Below the pieces are notes generated by a model. It had not been told where the DNA came from. It did not search any database and worked only from the letters and a program-made list of their open reading frames with translations. Below, piece after piece: positions 49,301-60,690 of a stretch of 64,000 bases of DNA. The stretch is from Mayamaea pseudoterrestris (Eukaryota > Bacillariophyta > Bacillariophyceae > Sellaphorales > Sellaphoraceae), in contig BROI01000003.1 in NCBI GenBank assembly GCA_027923505.1, forward strand, positions 434,001 to 498,000. The letters run 5' to 3'. The position numbers were made by a program, and so were the translations under genes. Positions within the stretch are counted from its first letter, which is position 1, and the number at the start of each line of letters is the position of its first letter.

Positions 49301-51115
49301 CAGCTTGCAGATCCAACAACTTGTTGGATCTGCTAGCAGTGCACCTCAAGTGGCACTTCAGACTGCCAGATTGGCCTGCCAATAACGGAATACAATGAGA
49401 ATTGTGTTTCCATTTGATTTGGACTCAAAGGCTTGTCACCTTGGGTGTGGAATCCATCCCTCTGCCATGAGACTCCGCACATTCAATCAATGGTTGAATG
49501 TGCCATTGGTGCACCCTTTTTGGCTACAGGAATCATCAGCGCAGCCTTCTGAGCCCTGAAATCCTTTTTTATTCATGTTTGGTGTCATGATGGGCCAATG
49601 ATTAAGTCAGTTGCGCCCGTTCCAGTCTCCACCACCATGTATGCCATGGTGAGACTCAGCTTGCAGATCCAACAACTTGTTGGATCTGCTAGCAGTGCAC
49701 CTCAAGTGGCACTTCAGACTGCCAGAATGCCTGCCAATAAAGGAATACAATGAGCATTGTGTTTCAATCTGATTTGGACTCAAAGACTTGTCACCTTGGG
49801 TTTGGAACCCATCACTTGGCCATGAGAACCCGCACATTCAACCAATGGTTGAATGTGCCAGCGGTGCACCCTTTTTGGCTACAGGGATCATCAGCGCAGC
49901 CTTCTGAGCACTGAAATCCTTTCCAATTCATGTTTGGTGTCATGATGGGCCAATGATTTGGTCAGTTGCACCCATTCCAGTCTCCACCACCATGTATGCC
50001 ATGGTGAGACTCAGCTTGTATATCCGACAACTTATTGGATCTGCTAGCAGTGCACCTCAAGTGGCACTTCAGACTGCCAGAATGGCCTGCCAATAGAGGG
50101 ATACAATGAGCATTGTGTTTCCATATGATTAGGACTCAAAGACTTGTCACCTTGGGTGTGGAACCCATCCCTTTGCCAGGAGACTCCGCACATTCATTCA
50201 ATGGTTGAATGTGCCAGCGGTGCACCCTTTTTGGCTACAGGGATCATCAGCGCTGCCTTCTGAGCCCTGAAATCCTTTCCAATTCATGTTTGGTGTCATG
50301 ATGGGCCAATGATTTAGTCAATTGCGCCCATTCCAGTCTCCAACACCAGGTATGCCATGGTGAGACTCAGCTTGCAGATCCAACAACTTGTAGGATATGC
50401 TAGCAGTGCACCTCAAGTGGCACTTCAGACTGCCAGAATGGCCTGCCAATAAAGGAATACAATGAGCATTGTGTTTCAATCTGATTTGGACTCAAAGACT
50501 TGTCACCTTGGGTGTGGAACCCATCCCTTGGCCATGAGACTCCGCACATTCAACCATTGTGCCAGCGGTGCACCCTTTTTGGCTACAGGGATCATCAGCG
50601 CTGCCTTCTGAGCCATGAAATCCTTTCCAATTCATGTTTGGTGTCATGATGGGCCAATTGTTTAGTCAGTTGCGCCCATTCCAGTCTCTACCACCATGTA
50701 TGCCATGGTGAGACTCAGCTTGCAGATCCAACAACTTGTAGGATATGCTAGCAGTGCACCTCAAGTGGCACTTCAGACTGCCAGATTGGCCTGCCAATAA
50801 CGGAATACAATGAGAATTGTGTTTCCATTTGATTTGGACTCAAAGGCTTGTCACCTTGGGTGTGGAATCCATCCCTCTGCCATGAGAACCCGCACATTCA
50901 ACCAATGGTTCAATGTGCCAGCAGTGCACCCTTTTTGGCTACAGGGATCATCAGCGCAGCCTTCTGAGCCCTGAAACCCTTTTAATTCATGATGTGGCAC
51001 TTCAGACTGCCAGAATGGCCTGCCAATAAAGGAATACAATGAGCATTGTGTTTCAATCTGATTTGGACTCAAAGACTTGTCACCTTGGGTGTGGAACCCA
51101 TCCCTAAATGGGATT
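40330..51115. repeat. 355-bp satellite array (about 30 units)
   Basis: The anchor GAGACTCAGCTTGCAGATC and its variants occur at 40370, 40726 and 41081, giving a 355-bp period that holds to about 51100. Each unit carries two near-perfect dyads with a one-base centre: GATCCAACAA / TTGTTGGATC and CATTCAACCA / TGGTTGAATG. Units are generally very similar, with a few shortened or rearranged ones (about 44030-44160, 47210-47220, 50990). Short frames of 60-100 residues recur unit by unit and are not genes. The array lies between the plastid-type gene and the P5A ATPase. Confidence 0.96.
43619..50812. repeat. Tandem 3,597-bp duplication inside the 355-bp array
   Basis: Segment 43619-47215 is repeated at 47216-50812 with an offset of exactly 3,597 bp. 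Private variants are shared between copies, such as the rearranged unit at 44020-44160 and 47617-47757. Only a few differences were seen, near the distal ends. The internal junction at 47216 cuts a monomer (GGAATACAATTGCACC), showing that the duplication is not a whole number of 355-bp units. Confidence 0.9.
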
Positions 51116-51503
51116 CGCAGAGTCTCATTCAGCAATGCCATGAAGCTCATTAAGTTGGTTTAAATAAGATCGCATTGGAAGGAATGTTCAAACCAGTAAT
51201 CATAGTGAAATGCAGCTCCAAGTAATGAAGATATTATGGTGTGTTGGATGTCGTTTGCCTAGTTTGCTGCCATTGGATGTGTGCCACTGGATGATCCTTG
51301 ATGGTCTAAATATATAGTATATACAAGTTGACAATTGCGTTATAGCATTTTTAATTACACCTTAAACTTTGAGTCCGGCCATTTGGTGCGTGAAAACAAT
51401 GTAGCAAATTGTGTTCAAGAGCTCACGGCATGCAACCTTCTAAGTCCTTTTTATACATCACACAGGATCGATATTGGCGGCAGCTTTCAAAGTTAGTTAC
51501 CTC
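51116..51503. other. Spacer between satellite and P5A ATPase 3' end
   Basis: Nearly 390 bp of AT-rich unique DNA that should contain the 3' UTR of the minus-strand ATPase gene. No gene, RNA or repeat was recognised. Confidence 0.55.
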
Positions 51504-54500
51504 TCATCGCAGCATGCGCTCAGCCCCATACACCAACACAGTATCCACCATCATCAGACCACCAATAAAGGTGGGAAAGCCAACGGATAGGACAAGCCCA
51601 TCCAAGACTCCGCTAACTTTGCTGCCTCCCATGTCAACGACGACAGCCGGCAGCTGACTGAGCTGAAACAAGTCGTTCAGCGGCGGGAAGCATTCTGTCA
51701 CCAATATGAAAAGCGTTGCGTAACAAACTTGAAGACTGCGGTAAAAAAGTTTATTCTCTGTCAAGTCAGCCATAAATGGGCGACCTCTGTAGTTGACTGC
51801 GAAAGTATTAACCGTGGCAAGGCAGGTGATCAAAAACGCTGTTGTATTTAGCGAGTTGGCGTTAAATGCCCCGTCAGGGACAAGGCTAGGATCAAATGGA
51901 TCGACAAAAGAAATGGAAACGTCCGTCACAAGCGCAATGGTGAAGCAATGTACTGCGCACTGGATACCAATCGACAGTAGTGCCCGGAGACACATGACCG
52001 ACGATGGCGGCCGCTCGGATGAGAGAATCGGCAAAGGATCCGCCCGTGTGATGAAGTAGAACAATGCGGTAATAACTATACCAAGAATTGTCATCTGACG
52101 ATCACCCTGCTTGACTCCATTTAGAAAGAGCTTGCTCAAAACCATTGCATTGACTAAACAATTGATGCCCAGAATTTTGTAGATACTTAACATCGTCACC
52201 AACGTACATCGTCCCTGCAAGAGAGGCAGATATTGGCAGCTTAGATAAGAAATTTCACAGCTCAAAATTTTTTTAATGTGTCAACTCACCTGTTGAATGA
52301 CATCCTTGCAGCACTTAATGGACACAGCCCTGGAAGTAAAGGGTGCTGCCACGGAGGCATCGCCTAATTCTAATTCATCTAACTGCTTCTCCGCTTCGCG
52401 GAGCTGGTGCAGCGGATTTTCCCCTGATCCATGCTTCCGTGCAATTTTGCATTTCTTTGCATGCGTCGACTTGGCAATGGCTTCCGAAGCATGCCTCTGC
52501 TTCGATTCGACCTCTGGTGCGGAAAGTATTGAGATACCAACTCTTGCTCGCTTCAAAGCGCCAACGTCGTTTGTGCCATCACCGCACATGAGCGTACAGT
52601 GCCCACCACAGTTGAATGCAGCAATCAGGGCTTCTTTTTGATGCGGTGCATGTCGTGCAAAGACCGAAATCAGAGGAACAAGTCGAGCCAATGCAGATTG
52701 CGCATCGGGATGTAGCAAAACATGCTTCTCATCCAAATGCTGGACATTATTGCGGTTGAGCGAAACTGCTGCTGCGGCCAAGTCGACCAATACGTCGCCA
52801 GTGATGCAGAACGACGCCTCTCCCCGCATGTCTTTAAGTTGCTTTATAGCATTGCTTGACAATTCGACCGATGGAGCATCTACCGACTTTTCGTCCAGGG
52901 AGACACATTCAAAGCTCGTCAAAGGGTCCGATAGATGCAACGCCTTTGACCTGCGCTTTTGTATATTGTAAACTATGTGCTTTCTCTTGACTATTGATAC
53001 TTGCTTGGCGACTTCTACAGCTGTCAGGAGCGCATCCCCGGTGCACATCAACACAGAGTGGCCACTTTTTCGCAGCTCCGTGACAACCGTTTTAGAATCT
53101 AATTTCAATGGACAATCCAAAACGAGGAATCCAGCAAACACAAGATTTTTCTCGAAGCTTTCTCTCCCGTTCGCCTTTAAATTTCGCAAATCTTTAAGCT
53201 TCCCAGCGTCGCCATAAGCCATGGCAAGCACGCGTCGTCCTTTGCTCATATGAAAACGTGCTGTCTCATCGTATTGGCTGGGCACTACCTTTAACATGTC
53301 TCTGACCGTCTCTGGTGCTCCTTTGCTCAGCGTATAAACCATTCCTTGACCTTCATTTTCCGTCACTAGCGTCGTCATGCGTTTCAGTTTGGACAAAAAT
53401 GTGTACCGATGCAGTACATGGTAAGCGTGCGACACTCGACCACCGGCCTCGTCCACCATAGCCACCGTATCGTTGCCGATGAGTCGATAACCAGTTTCCT
53501 GCAAGACTACTCGTTCCAGCGGATCACCAACGATGGAGCTCCGACCGCCATCTCCGACGAGTGCTAGTGAATGGCATGCTGCCATGACCATGAGTGAATG
53601 AACAGGTAGTGTCTTGTCATCTGCATTTGGCTGAATCATGTCGGTGGATACCAACATGCCTCCCTCGTCCAGGTAGCAGACACCCTTGAGCTGCATTTCG
53701 TCGCTTGTCAATGTACCGGTCTTGTCGAAACAAACGACATCCACGGCGCCCGCCCACGGAATGCGATGGATTTCCGTACAGTAGACTTGACATTTTTGCA
53801 TCAACGCCGCCACGCTATTCGTCACGGCCAAGCTCAGTTCCATGGGCAGCTCGGGCGGAACGACGGACGTTATGATCATGACAACGTGAAGTAGCAGTCG
53901 AAACCGGTTGCGTCGATCGTCATGCCAACCAGTCTTAAGAACAGTTGCGGCGGCAAAAATTGCGCAACAAAGAAGAATAAAAATGAAAATGTAGGTATCC
54001 ATGTTGGCATTCCCGTGCGCACCGGACTTTGACGACGAGTACGCCATGGTCCGCAGCAAGGAACCTTGGGTCGTTTCAAAGCCAGTCCGTAGTACGATGG
54101 CCACGACGCCACCATCAGGTGGTGAATATAAAGAGTTTTCGTGAGAGTTCGACGAGCCCTTTGCAATGACTTCCTTCGCAGCATCCGTATTCGTAGCCGC
54201 AATGAGACCGGTTCCAGCAAACAGAATTGACTCCTTGTGTTCCTTGTCCGTCAAATCGAGCAACGTTTCGTCGTCGTGCGGCGACTGTGATTCCTCCAGC
54301 GCATGCTTGAGCTGGGGCACCGACTCGCCCGTCAGGAGAGACTCGTCACAAACGGCCGTGCCAGCAATGAGCAAAACGTCGGCTGGAACAACCATTGTTG
54401 TATGTTCCGCAAAGTATTTTTGATTGCAGGATAGACTCATCAAGTCGCCCGGAAGAAGCTCGTGCGCGTAGACCTGCATCCATTGCGTTTGCCGTCTCAC

Positions 54501-55463
54501 GTAAACCTTTTGCCTTGCGCGCGTTCCGTTACTTCCAGCCTTTTGTAGCTTGGCTAGACTAACATGTCGCTGATAGGCAACGGTGCTTTCAAACAGCAGT
54601 AAGGCTAGTAGCGTGTAAATGGCGTAGTACCAGTACTCATCGAGGCACCATAGTCCGACGCAAAAGACTTGAAACAAGAACAATGGCGCAATCAATTGCT
54701 GACATAGTAGTTGCAAGTAGGTTGGTGGTTGGAGTGCACACCTATTGGGGCCGTAAATGGAGTGAGCCGTGGCAAGGGACGCCAAGGAGGCATGACCCTT
54801 CCAAGTAGACGTGTAAAACGATAGCGGCAAGTGAATTGGATAGAAGCGAGGTCGAAATATACGTGATGATGTACTGCGAGAGTTTGATGCAACTGTCTTC
54901 TTTTTCATTTCCTCGCTACTGCTTGCATTTTCCGATGCATGCCACAGCGCTTGATCCAAACGCTGCTCGCGAGAATCGCAAATGAAGACAGACTCGTGAA
55001 AGTTGCACCTCACTAAACCGTTTCTATGGTCATGCTCTAACGACACAATTCCAATCTCGCCGTCTTGAGAATTCCGTACCAATGCGTGCGTCCAAATGCT
55101 CAATGATTCATGTTTGCTGACAGTCCGAAAACCAACCATGGCACGCACGCCTACGTTCCATGTCGACGCTAGGACGAGCGACAAGTGCAGTAGCAGCGTC
55201 AATGAGAGTCCAAGACTAATGAATAGGCGATATTCTTGTAGTTGCTGTGAATGATCCAGACTGATCCAAGTCATGTACGCAATGCTAAAGGGAAATACGT
55301 CGAGTCGCATCAACGAGTGGCGAATTCGAAGCGGCGTGACGCTCGTTGGCGACGATGACTCATTATTCAAATTGTTGATTGCTGTCTCCTCAAGCGATTC
55401 GTCAAGAGTCGTCTCCTCCTTCTCCGCCTTGGCCGGTTGCTTGCGGTTTCGGAGGGACGCCAT
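51504..55463 (-). CDS. P5A-type P-type ATPase (ER transmembrane-helix dislocase)
   Basis: Exon 1 runs 55463-52290 and exon 2 52214-51504, split by a 75-bp GT-AG intron in phase 0; the product is about 1,294 residues (yeast Spf1 and human ATP13A1 are about 1,200). Visible landmarks: N-terminal membrane hairpin (about residues 45-110), actuator motif LLTGES (about 373), the P5A hallmark PPELPMELSLAV (about 533), phosphorylation motif CFDKTGTLTSDE (about 577), nucleotide-domain KGAPE (about 713), hinge MCGDGTNDVGALK (about 959), and several C-terminal membrane spans from exon 2. Known for this family: an ER enzyme that removes mistargeted or misoriented membrane helices, powered by ATP. The start has a good ACCATGG context. 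The gene is divergent from dymeclin with a short shared upstream region. Confidence 0.95.
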
Positions 55464-55689
55464 GGTGGAAGAAATTGTGCGACCATGGATGAAGCGTTTG
55501 CGGTCGGCAATTTCGTGTCGTATGCGATGCGATCAGTACCGCTTGATTGCAAAACGTCTTAACGTCTAACTGGTACTCGCCTCGAATCGACGGCCTCGAT
55601 GGACTCGGTTGATAGATTTACACCTCTCCTGCTGCTTCTCGCTTCTCGCATCTTGTCCTATCTAATTCTGACTCGCCCGCTATACAATC
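55464..55689. promoter_or_regulatory. Shared divergent promoter region, P5A ATPase / dymeclin
   Basis: Only 226 bp separate the ATPase start codon (minus, 55463) from the proposed dymeclin start (plus, 55690). Both promoters and both 5' UTRs must lie here or overlap neighbouring exons. No TATA box or named factor site was assigned. Confidence 0.55.
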
Positions 55690-58687
55690 ATGTGGGGAGA
55701 TCCAGAGAAGGTATGTTGATACAATGTCGTGTAAAGGGAAAGCGATGGTTTCTTTCTCTCGTTACGGTGCAGTCCGTTTTCATGCGACTCATTCCATCAC
55801 TTTTTCATATTTTGTTACAGGCCCTTGCCTTGAATGAATCAGATGCATTGGCCGCAATACTGCAACAAATATGTGGACCTGCTCATGTGTCGTGGCAGGA
55901 TTCTCGATGGCACGAGTTGCTGCACGCCTATGGAGTTTGGATGCATGTGGAATCGCGACTATCGGTGGTGCAGCAAGCGACGAGTCAGTTGATCTTGCAC
56001 TCACCGCAGTCGTCCAATCTAGCGGCTCTCTGTATTCATGTTACACGGCTAGTGAACGACTTGCTTCCTGTCAAAACATCATCCTTGATGGTTTCTGCTA
56101 ATGTCACGAATGGATCCTTCTCTGCGTCGAGCGTCGACAACTTTTCGAATCGCATCGCCATGGTAGCCAAGGCGCGCACGACGGCAGGAAGCTTGAACTT
56201 GCTGCGCCTTTTAATACATGCGGTAATGGTTCATTCCTGCTCGCTACAAGATCCATGCGACTATTTGAAACAAGTTTTTACCTACAGGAGTCGAGACTCG
56301 AATGGAGAACATGCAGTTGCTAGCGACTTGGTGGAAGCCCTAGTCAAGTACTTGATTCAACTGCACCTATTACTCGAGACGCAGCAGTCAATTTCAATGT
56401 CATCGCCGCCGGAACTATACGACGCGACAACCTGCGTTCTTCAGTTGCTGCTCGTCTTGTTTTCGTCGCAACTGTACTCGCCTTTGCAATCAAGCCTTTC
56501 GCGGCCGGCGTCAATGACAATTAGTGGCTACTACTTTTGGGACATGTTTATGCAGCAAGCTCGAGATGCAACATTATGGACGCCTCGACAATTGCTTGCA
56601 GCCTTGCTAAATTGGACCATTCAACGACCGGTGGCTCCGGAACGATCCGTTCAGTTGCACTTGCAGGAGCTTGTTCGCTCGGTGGCAGCATCCACGCATC
56701 ATCACGTTGGAGTGGATGGCATGTATGAAACGCACGTTGTCGTCTTGGCGGAAGCGCCGCAGAGTAAAGAAGAGGGCAATGCACAACAGGAGGAAGGACA
56801 TTTGCGTTACAGCAGCAATTCACGCCAACAGCAGCTGCTAGATCCACACCGCCAGCACAATTTCCTATTGGACGCCACCAAGGGCGTCGTAAGGACGTTG
56901 TCGAGCACTATTCTCCTGCTTCCATTGCGACTACTTTCATTAGCCTTGAATTTGTTTCATTCAAACAGCACTAAAGAAGACTACGACAAGCACTATTTGC
57001 GACATCAGTTGAAGCAGCAACGCGACGAGCATTTGACGCGCGATGTACTATGGATTACCAGCAGTCCAATTGCTGATTTGGCAACTTGTTTGCTCTTGCT
57101 CGTAAGCAACAATGAAAGGAGAATGCAGCAATTATCAAGTGAAGGAAACGTAACGACTATGCTAACAGTGCAGAATCCGTTTCGCGATGAGCTCGCCCAA
57201 TTGACGGACAATCGGTGGCATGCCGACGGAAATAGCTTGCCGGATTTGCCAAACTTGACAAGTAACTTGCAAATGCCGAGTGAAGATGTTTCACTGGCAG
57301 CGGCACCTTTGCTTGCCGGTGACGATGCGAACGAACGAGCATATCTTTGTTCGTCAATGAATGTTTCGTCCAAAGTTCTTTCAGTCAATTTTGAAGCACT
57401 TTTCAAATCGGTTGGTTTGACGGCACATACAGAGGTTGGAGCTTTGCTGCTGTATACTCTGCTGCAAGCCTCGCAAACTTTTGCCGACTCACTGGCGGTC
57501 CGCAGTGATTTGGATACGCTCGTCTTGCCGCTGTTGCGGACGCTGTACATATCAACTTCCTTGAAGAATTATGCTGCACTGGACTTTGCAGCGAGCCATG
57601 GACCAAATGGATTGAATGCCAGCAATGAACCAGACGAGCCGCATGCAATGTCGATACGTTCCTGCCCGTTTCGATCACTCTCGCACCTGTACGTCATTAT
57701 CATTTTGCTGTTACTTTTTTCTCAAGACTTGTCCTTTGGAAGCGATGCCTTTCGTCGAGTCATGGTGGCAAATGTAAACTGGTACAAAGAGAGAAACATC
57801 AAGGACATTAATTTGGGTTCAGTGTTAGTGCTTTGCTTGCTCCGGTCACTGACCTTCAACTTGAATCGACTACACGACGGCTTTTTGTTAAGCAATGCGT
57901 GCGCCATATTGATGAATTTGTCGTCGTCCATTTCCGACCTGCATGAGTACGCTGCAATGCGACTCGCGTCAGTGACACTCTCGTCAATGAAGCGATATGC
58001 ACTTTTGAAGCAAGATCATCCTGACGTTGACGAGGAGGACCTTTCTCATCCGATTGCCATGCACGGGGAAGCATGCCGAACACTGCTGCAAGTTGTGAAA
58101 CAATGTTTCGCGACAAAGAGCATTGATCGCAATTTACACTTGGTCTACGCAATGGTCTACCACCAAGTGGAGTTTAAAAAGCTAGTGACGGCGCAAGGTA
58201 TGTTTTTATTATAGTGCGAGACGCGGAAAAGCATGCATCTTTGTGTCGCTTGCCTCACACCAACTCCTTTTCAGCTACGCCTTTTACCAAAACTGAAGTC
58301 GGTCGCATTCAAAAACTTATCACCGCAGCATCCAGTTTGTTGGAAGTGGGCAATGCTCGAACAGCGACCAAAGCACTCAAGTATTTGTCGGAAAATATTG
58401 AGCAACTTCGTAGTGCCGTAGTCGAACGCAAGCAGCAAAATGACAGCGAGGCATTTACGTTCACGTATGAGGAAGAGGCTGATCCTGAAACATTCTTTGT
58501 GCCATATGTGTGGGAGATTATCGTTTGCTGTGCCACGGCAAGTGCCATTGAATGGACCAAACCGGCGATCAAAGTATTTCCCTTACTGGAAGATCCAATA
58601 GCTGATGAGTCAATTTTCCAGGATAGCCAACCTCGTCAGTTGCAATCAATAAGTGATTATGCAAAAGACCTGACAGAGGTTGCGTAA
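55690..58687 (+). CDS. DYM: Dymeclin (Golgi-associated trafficking protein)
   Basis: Exons are 55690-55710, 55821-58197 and 58275-58687, with GT-AG introns of 110 and 77 bp in matching phase; the product is 936 residues (human about 670). The first exon encodes only MWGDPEK. An ATG at 55599 in an unspliced frame was rejected because its phase does not fit the donor at 55711. Family-typical stretches are GALLLYTLLQASQ, LVLPLLRTLYIS, VNWYKERNIKDINLGSVLVL, the NLSSSISDLHEYAAMRL region, and the C-terminal FFVPYVWEIIV block. The extra length lies mainly in Ser/His/Gln-rich loops (about residues 330-420 and 480-560). Dymeclin is a helical, peripheral Golgi protein needed for Golgi organisation and secretion. 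The animal protein begins Met-Gly (a myristoylation site), and this start does not. Confidence 0.9.
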
Positions 58688-59110
58688 ATACATCCCTGTC
58701 ATCACTGCAAATAGGTGCACCAGCACTTGCCGAGCAAAACTGGCCAAGCCATGCACAAGTTCCTTGCCATCATGTAAAATGACGCTGCTTTGCTACAAGC
58801 GCACCTGTCAAGTGCCCCGGCATTTCTGCCATCGTATGGCCGTTCCACAGTTTCTCACCAAAAAACCCTTGCTTGGAATGATTTTATTCGCCTGAAGACT
58901 ACGCTACAGCCCAGACAAAGAGTTTCAAATGCGCAGCAAATCGAGGAGCGTGTTGGAGTCGGAGTCCGATTTTGTCAGCGTGTACATTCGCATTGTTCCC
59001 CTTGTGTGTCGGTGGTACGAAGGAAGTGTGCAACATCCTTCTTGCGACTCATCTTTGAGCGGACTTTGCCAAAGTTCCGGCGCAAGCAGCTTGTACGTTG
59101 ATCCTCACGC
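58688..59110 (+). other. Unresolved coding-like scraps downstream of dymeclin
   Basis: Two plus-strand stretches look protein-like. One, at about 58790-58950, contains LAWNDFIRLKTTLQP; the other, at about 58930-59110, contains ESDFVSVYIRIVPLVCRWYEG. They lie in different frames, with no convincing start or splice sites between them. They could be remnants of a gene, a gene with introns I cannot place, or chance. No family was recognised. Confidence 0.35.
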
Positions 59111-59114
59111 TTGA

Positions 59115-59420
59115 CTGCTTGTTGTTGTTTCCTCCGCGTCTGTCGCCATCTCGATTGCCACGATTGTTGTTACCATTTCAATTTTCGCCACGCTGCTCTT
59201 CGCGACGACGTCTAAGGACTCGACACTGACTGGTATCGTCCGCGCAATCACCTTGTACGTCGCAATACTTGGTTGGTCGCGTGTTGTTTCTGTTGCGCTG
59301 GATGGTGTTATAATTGTTACTGTTGCCATTGCGTCGCTGTTGCGGATTGTTTTGTTCCTGCGCCTCCTGTTAGTCTGCATGCATCGGGTCCGATCGTGCC
59401 AAGTTTTGTCTGAGTACAAT
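59115..59420 (-). mobile_element. Possible retroelement gag fossil with a Cys/His-rich motif
   Basis: On the minus strand one frame has an Asn/Gln/Arg-rich stretch followed by a CDVQGDCADDTSQC segment and then RRRREEQRG. That spacing recalls the Cys/His-rich region at the end of gag in some LTR elements. If so, this is a short, old, broken fragment with no other element part nearby. The evidence is composition and one motif only. Confidence 0.3.
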
Positions 59421-59429
59421 TTAACCGAT

Positions 59430-59890
59430 AGTGCCAATAACTTTGATTTTCAACGCTCCACTCTGAACCAGTGTGCCAAAAACGTTGATTTTCAACGGCT
59501 ATCAATAATACATTCCGGAGCACATTGCCAAAAACTTTGATTTTCAACGGCTATCGATAGTACACTTTTGAGCACAGTGCCAAAAACTTTGATTTTCAAC
59601 GGATGTCACTGACTTTCAACGGCTATCGATAGTACACTACGGAGAACAGTGCCAAAAACTTTGATTTTCAACGGCTGTCAATACTACACTCTGAACCAGT
59701 GTGCCAAAAACTTTGATTTTCAACGGCCATCAATAGCACATTCCGGAGCACAGTGCCAATAACTTTGATTTTCAACAGCTGTCAATGCTACACTCTGAAC
59801 CAGTGTGGCAAAAACTTTGATTTTCAACGGCCATCATAGTACATTCCGGAGCACAGTGCCAATAACTTTGATTTTCAACGGCTATCAATG
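59430..59890. repeat. ~52-bp minisatellite (about 9 units)
   Basis: The core ACTTTGATTTTCAACGGCTATC recurs about every 52 bp (near 59440, 59535, 59587, 59656, 59710, 59763, 59815 and 59867). Two linker types, CACTCTGAACCAGTGTG and CATTCCGGAGCACAGTG, alternate in the right half, giving a ~105-bp dimer. Several units contain the palindrome CTATCGATAG. The array lies in the convergent spacer between dymeclin and the tail-anchored protein gene. Confidence 0.88.
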
Positions 59891-60119
59891 AAAGTCTCAC
59901 CATGGAATAAAGCTTGCCTTTGAGGCCATATCGTTCGACGATACCCTCACCTTTGACACTACCACGCCAGTAGCTTGGTAAAGGAAGGTAGCATTGAGTA
60001 ACGTGCTGTCATGACTTTTCATGTGGCGTGGCGGCGAACGGCAATGACCGTGATATAAACTTGAGGCTTCGCTCATGAGAACCTTTTGTTTCGAGGCCCT
60101 CTTGGAGTGGAAAACTGAG

Positions 60120-60690
60120 CGGCATTATTCTTGACAGTAACGCTTCAGCAATCACGCTGTACGCGTCACGGATCACGGAATTACTTCTCGATGTTGGGAT
60201 TGCCGACTTGCTGGATCACATATTGCTTTAGTTGCGGCTCGGGACGCCTACGCCGACCAGGACGACAAATTTCTATGCCACTACTTGTACTACAATTCCA
60301 ATTTCCGGTCGTCAGCAGCAGCAGCCACCACTGCCTTGGATCGGTATGTTTCTCCTCGCTCGAGCACCACATTACCATATTCGCGAGCTGGAGAAGTTGC
60401 AGGATTATACCATTTTGATTCGTCGAAGCATTCGAGAGTGTCTAGCAGCCGCAAACAACGAAGCTAATGGCTTGATGGACAACGCTGGTCGAGAAGCGTG
60501 AAAAGAACAGACGAAGAGATCTACCATTGTCGAGGAGACTGGCACAGCAAGTCAAGTGCAAGGTCATATCGCTGGAGTATAATACAACTTCGCATGCATT
60601 GCCATGGCTACCCAAATGGTTGCGGCGACGGCATTTCGTGGACAATGCGAGCTATGTACGATTGGAACAAGGATTGTACTAGATAGTCAC
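60120..60690 (+). other. Unresolved coding-like scraps before the tail-anchored gene
   Basis: Several plus-strand stretches look protein-like in different frames: ITELLLDVGIADLLDHIL (about 60175-60230), DKFLCHYLYYNSNFRSS (about 60264-60315), RELEKLQDYTILIRRSIREC (about 60380-60440) and CKVISLEYNTTSHALPWLPK (about 60560-60620). No start, clear intron set or family was found. This may be the 3' end of an intron-rich gene or a pseudogene. Confidence 0.35.

Noticed and set aside
55599-55689. ATG at 55599 as the dymeclin start
   Set aside because: Its frame would have to read through an apparent intron (GTATGT donor, TTTGTTACAG acceptor), and its phase does not fit the donor. The residues added do not resemble dymeclin.
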